Positions 35,484-42,427 of a stretch of 42,427 nucleotides of DNA are shown here, in pieces. Numbering within the stretch: position 1 is the first letter of the stretch; each line of letters begins with the position of its first letter. This stretch comes from Hyphomicrobiales bacterium (lineage in GTDB: Bacteria > Pseudomonadota > Alphaproteobacteria > Rhizobiales > Rhizobiaceae): contig JAFKJW010000079.1 in the NCBI GenBank assembly GCA_017305925.1, positions 1-42,427 of the forward strand, read 5' to 3'. The notes beneath the pieces were generated by a model. It worked only from the letters and a program-made list of their open reading frames with translations, ran no database searches and had not been told where the DNA came from. The position numbers and the translations under genes are program-made.

Positions 35484-35513
35484 ACAATAAGTGCCATATT
35501 GCGTGACTGTCAA
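35484..35513 (-). promoter_or_regulatory. Promoter of the ilvL-ilvI operon
   Basis: On the minus strand TTGACA (35513-35508, a perfect -35) is followed after 18 bases by TATTGT (35489-35484). The start of transcription should be near 35477, just before the leader ATG at 35475, giving a leaderless or nearly leaderless message. Confidence 0.7.
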
Positions 35514-35581
35514 TGGCATTTGCATCGCGGCCCGGACAACCGGGTCAGGACCAATCCGGCCATGTCATTGGCAGTTGCATC
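35508..35581 (+). repeat. Two direct repeats in the ilv/monooxygenase intergenic region
   Basis: TGTCAATGGCATTTGCATC (35508-35526) and TGTCATTGGCAGTTGCATC (35563-35581) match at 17 of 19 positions with starts 55 bases apart. The first covers the ilv -35 box. They look like two sites for one DNA-binding protein shared by the divergent genes, or a small local duplication. Confidence 0.5.
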
Positions 35582-35662
35582 CCAGCGCCCGACGATGGCA
35601 CCTTGCCGTCGTGGCGCAGGCGCGAACGCATCGCGGGCAATCGCACCCGGGAGGATATCTGC

Positions 35663-37468
35663 ATGCTCGACAAGGCCCCGAACAGGAAGCTCGCCGACCT
35701 TCTTGAGACATTCGGCAAGGCGCTGGCCGCCGACGACATCGAGGCGGCGACCGCTCTCTTCGAGGAGGATTGCTACTGGCGCGACCTCGTTGCCTTCACC
35801 TGGAACATCAGGACCATGGAGGGCCGCCCGGCCATCCGCCGCATGCTGGAGAGCCAGCTGGCGAAGACGAAGCCGGGCCGGTGGAGGGTTTCCGAAAAGG
35901 ACGACGCCACCGAAAAGAACGGCGTGCTGGAGGGCTGGTTCACCTTCGAGACGGAGGTGGCGCGCTGCCGCGGCCATATACGCGCACGCAACGGCCGGAT
36001 CCGGACGATTCTGACGGCGATGGACGAGTTGAAGGGTCACGAGGAGCCCGCGGGCGTCAGGCGCCCGAACGGGCATCCCGAGCCGCAAGGCGCCGGACGG
36101 CCCGCCAGAAGCTGGTCCGAGCGCCGCGCCGAGGAGGAGCGCGAGCTTGGCCATTCCCGCCAGCCCTATGTCCTCATCATCGGCGGCGGCCAGGGCGCGC
36201 TGGCGCTCGGCGCCCGGCTGCGGCAGCTCGACGTCCCCACCATCATCGTGGAGAAGAACCCGCGTCCCGGCGACAGCTGGCGCGTGCGCTACAAATCGCT
36301 CTGCCTGCACGATCCCGTGTGGTACGACCACATGCCCTACATCCCCTTCCCCGCCAACTGGCCGGTCTATTCGCCGAAGGACAAGATCGGCGACTGGCTC
36401 GAAATGTACGCCAAGGTGATGGAGCTGAACTTCTGGGGCTCGACGCTCTGCAGGAGCGCCAAGTTCGACGAGACCGCCAAGGAATGGACCGTTATCGTCG
36501 AGCGGGACGGCAAGGAGATCGTGCTGAAGCCGAAGCAACTGGTGTTCGCGACCGGCCAGGCCAGCCGCGCCATCGTGCCGGAATTTCCCGGCCAGGACAT
36601 CTTCAAGGGCGAGCAGCAGCATTCCTCCCGACATCCCGGGCCGGATGGCTATGTCGACAAGAAGACGGTGGTGATCGGGTCGAACACCTCGGCGCACGAC
36701 ATCTGCGGCGCGCTGGCCGAGCTGGGTGCGGACGTCACCATGGTGCAGCGCTCCCCCACGCTGGTCGTCGGCATCGACACGCTGCACGAACTCGCCACCG
36801 GCATTCTCTATTCGGAAAAGGCGGTCGCTGCGGGCATCGACGTCGAGAAGGCCGACTATATCGGCGCCAGCATGCCCTATCGCCTGATGGGCGCCGAGCA
36901 GAAGCCGATCTACGACGACATCCGCAAGCGCGACGCGGTATTCAACAAGAAGCTGACGGATGCGGGTTTCGTCCTCGACTGGGGCGACGACGAAACCGGG
37001 CTGTTCATGAAATACATGCGGCGCGGCGCGGGCTACTACATCGACATCGGCGCCAGCCAGATGATCATCGACGGCAGCATCAAGCACAAATACGGCCAGG
37101 TGGTCCGCCTGACCGAGGATGCCGTCGTGCTGGAGGACGGCACGGCCCTGTCCGCCGACCTCGTGGTCTACGCCACCGGCTTCGGCTCGATGAACGGATG
37201 GGTGGCCGACATCGTCGACCAGGCGACAGCCGACAAGGTCGGCAGGGTCTGGGGCCTCGGTTCCGGCACCACGAACGACCCCGGCCCCTGGGAGGGCGAG
37301 CCCCGCAACATGTGGAAGCCGACGCAGCAGGAGGCGCTCTGGTTCCATGGCGGCAATCTCCACCAGTCGCGCCACAATTCGCTGTTCCTGGCGTTGCAGC
37401 TCAAGGCGCGCATGGAGGGCATCCCGACGCCCGTCTACGGCCTTCAGGAAGTCCATCACAAGCGATAG
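35663..37468 (+). CDS. Two-domain flavin-containing monooxygenase with NTF2-like N-terminus
   Basis: A 601-residue protein. Residues 1-130 form an NTF2/SnoaL-like domain (LADLLETFGKALAADDIEAATALFEEDCYWRDLVAFTWNI). After a basic linker comes a flavin monooxygenase: FAD motif IIGGGQGALALGARL (near 170), a degenerate FMO fingerprint FKGEQQHSSRH (near 313), NADPH motif VIGSNTSAHDICGAL (near 336), and YATGFGSMN (near 503). It probably oxygenates a soft nucleophile or ketone with NADPH and oxygen. The ATG is fixed by GGGAGG at 35649-35654. It is divergent from the ilv operon and shares its regulatory region. Confidence 0.9.
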   Translation: MLDKAPNRKLADLLETFGKALAADDIEAATALFEEDCYWRDLVAFTWNIRTMEGRPAIRRMLESQLAKTKPGRWRVSEKDDATEKNGVLEGWFTFETEVARCRGHIRARNGRIRTILTAMDELKGHEEPAGVRRPNGHPEPQGAGRPARSWSERRAEEERELGHSRQPYVLIIGGGQGALALGARLRQLDVPTIIVEKNPRPGDSWRVRYKSLCLHDPVWYDHMPYIPFPANWPVYSPKDKIGDWLEMYAKVMELNFWGSTLCRSAKFDETAKEWTVIVERDGKEIVLKPKQLVFATGQASRAIVPEFPGQDIFKGEQQHSSRHPGPDGYVDKKTVVIGSNTSAHDICGALAELGADVTMVQRSPTLVVGIDTLHELATGILYSEKAVAAGIDVEKADYIGASMPYRLMGAEQKPIYDDIRKRDAVFNKKLTDAGFVLDWGDDETGLFMKYMRRGAGYYIDIGASQMIIDGSIKHKYGQVVRLTEDAVVLEDGTALSADLVVYATGFGSMNGWVADIVDQATADKVGRVWGLGSGTTNDPGPWEGEPRNMWKPTQQEALWFHGGNLHQSRHNSLFLALQLKARMEGIPTPVYGLQEVHHKR

Positions 37469-37613
37469 CCGGGCAAGGCACGGGAGGAACGGCAACGGAG
37501 CGCGGCCCGCCGGGCGTTTCCGACTGGCTGCGCTTAATGCGCATTCACCATACATTCTCACGCTAGTTTAACCGCTCTCGTCTAGTCTGTGTGCCGATCA
37601 AGCGGGGATTGGC

Positions 37614-39455
37614 ATGATGTTCGTACAGAACGAGGCTGGGGATCCGGTTTCGCAGGAACGTCGCGAGCAAGACCAGCCGAACCGGCGGATCCTGGGCCAT
37701 GTCGTGCAGTGCGACGGCGCGCGTGCGCTCATCAGCGCCACCCTCCCTCCTCCCGACGCGGAAAGCGACCAGAACAGCCACCATTGGACCGTCGGCAAGA
37801 TGATCTCGATCAACATGCGCGACGTGCGCACGGTCGGCGTCGTCTACGAAATCCGCAGGGTCGACAGGGAATTGAAAGCCGACGCCCCCCAGTCGATCGA
37901 GGTGGCCGTCGAGCTCGTCGGCGAGGTCAAGGACAACGCCGAACTGGGCAAGCCGGTTTTCGACCGCGGCATCACCGTCTATCCGTTCATCGGCGCGGTG
38001 GCGCACCGCATCCGCGCCCGCGACCTCGCCGCCATCTACGATCTCGCGGGCCGGACCGGCGTGACGATCGGCACGCTCGTCCAGGACGAGGAGATCGCCG
38101 CCAACATCGCGATCGACGACACGTTGAGCCGGCACTTCGCCGTGGTCGGAACGACGGGCGTGGGCAAGTCCACCGCGGTGTCGCTGCTGATGCGCAAGGC
38201 CGTGGAGGCGCGCCCCGATCTCAGGGTCCTGATCCTCGATCCGCACAACGAGTTCGCCGCGGCACTGCCGGACCTGTCCGTCCGCATGGACACCACGACG
38301 CTCGACCTGCCGTTCTGGCTCTTCCGCCTGGAGGAATTCGCGGAAGTGCTGTTCCGCGGGCGCGAGATCGAGGCTGACGAGCTCGACATCCTGCGCGACT
38401 TCATCCCGCAGGCCAAGCACGTCTACCGCAATCCCGGCGCGGCGTATCTGCGGCGCGGCGGCGACCTGCTGACGGCCGACACGCCGATCCCGTACCGGAT
38501 CGCGGACCTGATCAAGCTGATCGACGACCGGATGGGCCAGCTCGATTCCAAGGACGACAGGCCGGCCCTCAAGGCGCTGCGCTCGCGCATCGAGGCCTCC
38601 GTCAACGATCCGCGCTACCGCTTCATGTTCAGCTCGCGCCTGATCGACGACAACATCCATCGGGCGATCGGCCAGATCTTCCGCGTGCCGCTGGAAGGCA
38701 AGCCCATCACCTGCTTCGAGATGGCCGGCCTTCCCTCGGAGATCGTCAACGCGGTCTGCTCCGTGCTGGCGCGCCTCGCCTTCGACCTGACGCTGTGGAG
38801 CGACGGCAAGCTCAAGATCCTCGTGGTCTGCGAGGAGGCCCACCGGTACCTGCCGGCCGATCCGCGGCTCGGTTTCGCGCCGACCCGCCACGCGCTGGCG
38901 CGCATCGCCAAGGAAGGGCGCAAATACGGCTGCTATCTCGGCGTCATCACGCAGCGCCCCGGCGAACTGGACTCGACGATCCTGTCGCAGTGCTCCACCG
39001 TGTTCACCATGCGGCTGGCCAACGAGATCGACCAGACGATCATCCGCTCGGCAATCTCGGACTCCTCTTCCTCGACGCTGTCGTTCCTCTCCTCGATGGG
39101 GCAGCGCGAGGCGATCGTGTTCGGCGAGGGGGTCGCGACCACCATGCGCATGAAGTTCGAGCGGCTGATCCTCTCCCGCATTCCCGGGCGCCGCAAAGGC
39201 ACCGAGAGCGACGAGCACGGCGCTGCCGACAAAGACGTCGATCTCGCCCTCATCGTCGATCGCCTGCGCAGCATCACGAAGCCGCAGGTCGCCGCCCCGC
39301 TTTCCGGGGTCGCCGTCAGCTCGGTCCGCCAGGCCGGCGATCCCGGCTACAGGAAGCCCGCTCCCGTCGCGCCGACCCATGCGGACATGGAGCAGAATTT
39401 CGGCTACGGCGCCGGCCAGAGCGCCCGCTTCGGCCACCGCGTCCGGCAGGATTGA
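37614..39455 (+). CDS. HerA-like DNA-translocating ATPase (DUF87)
   Basis: A 613-residue HerA/FtsK-superfamily ATPase. An N-terminal HAS-barrel-like region (residues 20-120, HVVQCDGARALISA and VGKMISINM) precedes Walker A VVGTTGVGKSTAV (near 180), Walker B KILVVCEEAHRYLP (near 401), a sensor region ITQRPGELD, and an arginine-finger helix FTMRLANEIDQ. Members form hexamers that move DNA, often with the nuclease NurA; no NurA or other nuclease is adjacent. The ATG has GGGGA eight bases upstream; the next codon is also ATG. The last 60 residues are low-complexity and likely disordered. Confidence 0.9.
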   Translation: MMFVQNEAGDPVSQERREQDQPNRRILGHVVQCDGARALISATLPPPDAESDQNSHHWTVGKMISINMRDVRTVGVVYEIRRVDRELKADAPQSIEVAVELVGEVKDNAELGKPVFDRGITVYPFIGAVAHRIRARDLAAIYDLAGRTGVTIGTLVQDEEIAANIAIDDTLSRHFAVVGTTGVGKSTAVSLLMRKAVEARPDLRVLILDPHNEFAAALPDLSVRMDTTTLDLPFWLFRLEEFAEVLFRGREIEADELDILRDFIPQAKHVYRNPGAAYLRRGGDLLTADTPIPYRIADLIKLIDDRMGQLDSKDDRPALKALRSRIEASVNDPRYRFMFSSRLIDDNIHRAIGQIFRVPLEGKPITCFEMAGLPSEIVNAVCSVLARLAFDLTLWSDGKLKILVVCEEAHRYLPADPRLGFAPTRHALARIAKEGRKYGCYLGVITQRPGELDSTILSQCSTVFTMRLANEIDQTIIRSAISDSSSSTLSFLSSMGQREAIVFGEGVATTMRMKFERLILSRIPGRRKGTESDEHGAADKDVDLALIVDRLRSITKPQVAAPLSGVAVSSVRQAGDPGYRKPAPVAPTHADMEQNFGYGAGQSARFGHRVRQD

Positions 39456-39483
39456 TCCCGACAGAGGCGCCAACCTTCAGGAG

Positions 39484-39590
39484 CGATCGCCTGCCGAGCA
39501 ATGGCGCTCCACCCGGTGAAGGGGAGATGTCAGGCAGGACAGAGAGGCGCGGGAAGAACTCGACGTCACCGATGCCTCGCCGGCGATTGC
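39484..39590. repeat. Diverged copy of the second palindromic element
   Basis: It shares ATGGCGCTCCAC (39501-39512) and GGCAGGACAGAG (39533-39544) in the same order as the element at 22153-22212, with the flanking GATCGCC and GGCGATTGCC forming outer arms. It occupies the gap between convergent HerA and diguanylate cyclase genes. Confidence 0.65.
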
Positions 39591-39608
39591 CCTGTCAGGC
39601 CCTGAACC

Positions 39609-40400
39609 TCAGGCGCAGACCCGGTTGCGGCCTTTGCGCTTTGCCTCGTAGAGCATGCCGTCGGCGCGGCCGACCAGTTCGTCCTTGCTTTCCTTGCGGT
39701 TCCAGGTCGCAAGCCCGACGCTCGTCGTCACCCTGAGGCGCACGTTGCCGGAGACGATGACCAGCCCGGAGATCGCGCGGCGAATGCGCTCGGCGAGCTT
39801 CAGGAGCATGTCGGAATCCATGTTCGGCGCCAGCACGGCGAATTCCTCGCCGCCCAGCCGGGCGACGACATCATGGTAGCGCGTAAGATCCTGGAGGCAT
39901 TTCGCGACGGCCTTCAGGACCTCGTCGCCGATATTGTGCCCGTGCGTGTCGTTGACCTGCTTGAAGTGATCGAGATCGAGGACCATCAGGCCGAGCGGCT
40001 TGTCGATGCGGCGGAACTCGGCCATGTATTCGCGCAGCGCGTCGTCGAAGTAGCGCCGGTTCTGCAACCCCGTCAGCGCGTCCGTGAGGGCGGCCTGCTC
40101 CAGGGTGATCGAACGGGCGCTGAGCGTCTCCGTCATCTCGCGCAGCTTGCCCTCCTCGCTCACCTGCCGGCGAATCAGCGGGAAGATCAGCAGCACGCCG
40201 AACAGCACGGCCGTGGCGAGCAGGACGGCGATGGCGAAAAGCAGCCGGCGCAGATAGTCGTTCTCCACCGCGCCGGCCCCGCCGGCGATGGCGGCGAAAC
40301 CATCGTTCGCGATCCCATAGGCGTGCACCGTCACCACCGCCGCAGCGAGGATCACGCCGATGAAGACGAAGAACGCCGATTCCGATTTATGCCAATGCAT
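39609..40400 (-). CDS. Membrane diguanylate cyclase (GGDEF)
   Basis: A 263-residue inner-membrane enzyme. Two membrane helices (about 8-30 and 52-76) flank a short periplasmic loop of about 20 residues. A signalling helix (VSEEGKLREMTETLSARSITLEQAA) leads to the GGDEF domain, with DALTGLQNRRYFDDAL, LDLDHFKQVNDTHGH and the active-site GGEEF (near 181-185). RYHD five residues before GGEEF is an intact RxxD inhibitory site, so it should make cyclic di-GMP from GTP under product feedback. The ATG has an AGGCGG site. It follows miaA on the same strand by 58 bases. The PilZ protein at 19821 is a possible effector. Confidence 0.93.
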   Translation of the reverse strand: MHWHKSESAFFVFIGVILAAAVVTVHAYGIANDGFAAIAGGAGAVENDYLRRLLFAIAVLLATAVLFGVLLIFPLIRRQVSEEGKLREMTETLSARSITLEQAALTDALTGLQNRRYFDDALREYMAEFRRIDKPLGLMVLDLDHFKQVNDTHGHNIGDEVLKAVAKCLQDLTRYHDVVARLGGEEFAVLAPNMDSDMLLKLAERIRRAISGLVIVSGNVRLRVTTSVGLATWNRKESKDELVGRADGMLYEAKRKGRNRVCA

Positions 40401-40458
40401 TTGCCGCCTGTGAGGACGTCATCGTCTTCCTTATGTCACGCGCAGGCTTATGGGATTG

Positions 40459-41397
40459 TTAATATGACGCTGCGGAACGTGCGTCCGGGATACCGCCGAG
40501 AACTTTCCATCCAGGGCCGAGCTGATGGCGGAACCATGTGGCCTGGCGCTTGGAATATTGCCGCGTCGCGATTTTGATGCGCTCGGCCGCCGCCTCTCGC
40601 GACACCCTGCCCGCGGCCAGATCGCCCAGTTCACGGACGCCGATCGCCTTCATCGCGGGAGCCGCGGCCGAAAGCCGCAGCGACAGGAGCGCCTCGGCCT
40701 CCGCCGGCGCGCCTTCCGACAGCATCGCCTCGACGCGCCGGTCGATGCGCTCCACCAGCACCTCGCGCGGCGGCGCGAGCACCAGCGCGCGCGCCGACGC
40801 CATGTCCACCAGGGGCGCCCCGCGCCGTGCCTGCCAGGCGGAGATCGACTCCCCCGAGGCCTCCAGCACCTCCAGCGCGCGCACGATCCGCTGGCCGTCC
40901 GAAGGATCAAGCCGCGCCGCGACGGCCGGATCGCGGCGGAGAAGCTGCGCATGCAGCGCGGATGCGCCCTCCTCCCGCAGGCGGCTGCGCCAGCGCTCCC
41001 GGACGGCTCGCGGTATCTCCGGCATCGCCGACAGGCCCTCCGTCAGCGCCCGGAAATAAAGGCCGGTGCCGCCGACGAAAATCGGCCGTCCGCCGCTCCG
41101 CTCCACCGCCTCCGCCACCCGCTCCGCCTCGCGCAACCACGCGCCGGCCGAATAATCCGCGGCCGGATCGACATGCCCGTAGAGATGATGCGGGGCGGCC
41201 GCCAGATCGGCCTCGCCGGGCCGGGCGGTCAGGACGCGCAGGACGGCGTAGACCTGCATGGAATCGGCGTTGACGATCGCGCCGTCATGGCGCCGCGCCA
41301 GCTCGAGCGCCAGCGCCGACTTGCCGCTCGCCGTCGGCCCGGCTATCAGGATGGCGTTTCTCAGGCGTCCCCGCTCCGGTCCGGTTTTCTCTCCCAT
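40459..41397 (-). CDS. miaA: tRNA dimethylallyltransferase
   Basis: A 312-residue enzyme that adds a dimethylallyl group to A37 of tRNAs reading UNN codons. P-loop IAGPTASGKSALALELA (near 18-34), DSMQVY (near 45), a substrate-binding PHHLYGHVDP and FVGGTGLYFRAL, and the late KRQATWFRHQ are all present. The start is the ATG at 41397, whose complement overlaps the serB ATG on the other strand by two bases, so each 5' leader lies inside the other's coding region. The open frame continues upstream through serB but lacks family sequence there. Translation may use AAGGGA, which is rather close to the ATG. Confidence 0.93.
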   Translation of the reverse strand: MGEKTGPERGRLRNAILIAGPTASGKSALALELARRHDGAIVNADSMQVYAVLRVLTARPGEADLAAAPHHLYGHVDPAADYSAGAWLREAERVAEAVERSGGRPIFVGGTGLYFRALTEGLSAMPEIPRAVRERWRSRLREEGASALHAQLLRRDPAVAARLDPSDGQRIVRALEVLEASGESISAWQARRGAPLVDMASARALVLAPPREVLVERIDRRVEAMLSEGAPAEAEALLSLRLSAAAPAMKAIGVRELGDLAAGRVSREAAAERIKIATRQYSKRQATWFRHQLGPGWKVLGGIPDARSAASY

Positions 41398-42283
41398 GTC
41401 CCTTGTCGTAACGCTCCTCACCGCTCCGGCCGGCTGCGCGCTGTCGCAGCCCGTTGCCGATATGGTAGCGGAGGCGGTCGGCGCAAGAGCGGTCGACTGG
41501 CTGGCGCCCGGCATTGCCGCGGATCTGGCGATTTCCACAGACCGCGACGCGGTCGCGGTCGAGCAGGCGGCGCGCGCGGCGCTCGGCGGCCTGCCCGTCG
41601 ATGTCGCCGTCCAGCCGGCGCAGGGCCGCCGCAAGAAGCTGCTGATCGCCGACATGGATTCGACCATGATCGACCAGGAATGCATCGACGAGCTTGCCGA
41701 CGAGGTCGGCCTGAAGACGCATGTGGCGGAGATCACGCGCCGCTGCATGAACGGCGAGATACCCTTCGAATCCGCCCTGCGCGAGCGGGTGGCGCTGCTC
41801 AAGGGGCTCGACACCGCCGTCATCGACCAGATCGTCGAGAACCGGCTGACGCTTGCCGCGGGCGGCAGCACGCTGGTCGCGACCATGCGGGCCCACGGCG
41901 CCTGGACGGCACTGGTTTCCGGCGGTTTCGAAGCCTTCACCAGCCGCGTCGCCCAAAAGCTCGGGTTCGACGAGCAGCGCGCCAACGTGCTGGTCGAGGC
42001 CGAGGGCCGTCTCGCCGGCTTGGTGCAGGAGCCCATCCTCGGCCGGCAGGCGAAGGCCGATGCGCTCGACGCCATCGCGGCCGCGCGGAAAATCACGCCG
42101 GACGACGCCATCGCGGTGGGAGACGGAGCCAACGATCTCGACATGCTGCGGCTGGCCGGCACCGGCGTGGCGCTCCACGCCAAGCCCGCGGTCGCCGCCG
42201 AGGCGCGCATCCGCATCGACCACGGCGACTTGACCGCGCTTCTCTATCTTCAAGGCTACCGCCGCGAGGAGTTTGTCGGGTAG
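41396..42283 (+). CDS. serB: Phosphoserine phosphatase
   Basis: A 295-residue enzyme for the last step of serine synthesis. The HAD core shows DMDSTMIDQE (near 85, with the nucleophile and acid Asp), a Ser in ALVSGGFEAF, a Lys in GRQAKADAL, and GDGANDLDML (near 240). The N-terminal 75 residues (MSLVVTLLTAPAGCALSQPV) are the ACT-like domain seen in alphaproteobacterial SerB. No ribosome site precedes the ATG (upstream bases are TTTTCTCTCCC), yet the family N-terminus supports this start. It is divergent from miaA with overlapping start codons. Confidence 0.94.
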   Translation: MSLVVTLLTAPAGCALSQPVADMVAEAVGARAVDWLAPGIAADLAISTDRDAVAVEQAARAALGGLPVDVAVQPAQGRRKKLLIADMDSTMIDQECIDELADEVGLKTHVAEITRRCMNGEIPFESALRERVALLKGLDTAVIDQIVENRLTLAAGGSTLVATMRAHGAWTALVSGGFEAFTSRVAQKLGFDEQRANVLVEAEGRLAGLVQEPILGRQAKADALDAIAAARKITPDDAIAVGDGANDLDMLRLAGTGVALHAKPAVAAEARIRIDHGDLTALLYLQGYRREEFVG

Positions 42284-42291
42284 CTGCCGGC

Positions 42292-42427
42292 TGCGTCCTT
42301 CGAGGCTCGCCCGCCGAAGTTATTGTTCCTCCATCAAGAATCCTGCGGGCTCGCACCTCAGGATGAGGAAAGTGGTTTGTCGAACCCACCACACAGCGGG
42401 CTCGAGGCGCCAACCGTACTCATCCTG
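42292..42427. repeat. Interrupted second copy of the 21321-21424 palindromic element, cut by the window edge
   Basis: It begins TGCGTCCTTCGAGGCTCG and resumes with GGCTCGCACCTCAGGATGAGG near 42348-42368, with about 30 extra bases between the halves. The start of the opposite arm (ACTCATCCTG) is at the window end. The element lies directly downstream of serB. Confidence 0.8.

Noticed and set aside
35515-35580. TGGCA...TTGCA motifs as sigma-54 promoters
   Set aside because: The spacing between GG and GC is only about five bases, whereas sigma-54 sites need ten.
40459-42216. A 585-residue N-terminally extended MiaA
   Set aside because: The extension lies antisense to the well-supported serB gene and has no similarity to MiaA; the P-loop begins just after the 41397 ATG.

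Overview
The window is GC-rich, densely coded chromosomal DNA that looks like an alphaproteobacterium of the Hyphomicrobiales, probably near Mesorhizobium, Aminobacter or Nitratireductor. Supporting this are the cyclic beta-1,2-glucan genes ndvB and ndvA, a BA14K-family gene, a rhizobial-style ilv attenuator, and dispersed intergenic palindromes of the kind common in this order. This is inference from content; no search was run. No stretch longer than about 300 bases lacks a gene. No CRISPR array, rRNA, transposase or phage gene was seen.

Layout. 1-397: 3' end of a peptide-type ABC transporter ATPase. 402-10937 (minus): ndvB, the giant cyclic glucan synthase, then ndvA, its exporter. 11148-11223: tRNA-Lys(CTT). 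11362-11847: unknown protein. 12085-15354 (plus): a MacAB-like efflux operon (adaptor, ATPase, permease) with an odd start and a 20-codon linker ORF. 15399-15973: a RelE-like toxin and its antitoxin with a promoter/operator. 15986-19180 (minus): Na+/H+ antiporter, Nudix-like protein, EEP-family phosphodiesterase. 19298-19809: a BA14K gene broken by a 14-bp tandem duplication. 19821-22059 (minus): PilZ protein, ilvC, and a TetR regulator whose tail is made from a palindromic repeat. 22242-25874: hydrolase and FAD monooxygenase, then an HxlR regulator divergent from a qorB-like quinone reductase. 25913-30192 (minus): epimerase/reductase, Kup potassium transporter, RecD-like helicase. 30339-31940 (minus): cobalt-type nitrile hydratase alpha, beta and accessory gene. 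32001-32622 (minus): MazEF-like pair. 32693-35475 (minus): ilvL leader, ilvI, a small unknown gene, ilvH. 35663-39455 (plus): two-domain flavin monooxygenase and a HerA-like ATPase. 39609-42283: diguanylate cyclase, miaA, and divergent serB. The last 140 bases hold a second, interrupted copy of the repeat found near tetR.

How the parts work together. Several genes serve the envelope and osmotic balance (ndvAB, Kup, antiporter, MacAB-like pump). Branched-chain amino acid synthesis is represented by ilvC and by ilvIH, the latter with a readable attenuator: a 17-residue leader peptide rich in Leu, Val and Ile codons followed by an intrinsic terminator. Two toxin-antitoxin pairs are present.

The most notable observations are the ilv attenuator with a nearly leaderless leader peptide, a small gene wedged between ilvI and ilvH, the duplication-broken BA14K gene, the repeat-encoded TetR tail, the leaderless toxin, the apparent ATA start of the MacA-like adaptor, and the overlapping divergent start codons of miaA and serB. 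I found no clear multi-gene system of a wholly new type; the ilvI-orf-ilvH arrangement is the best candidate for something undescribed.
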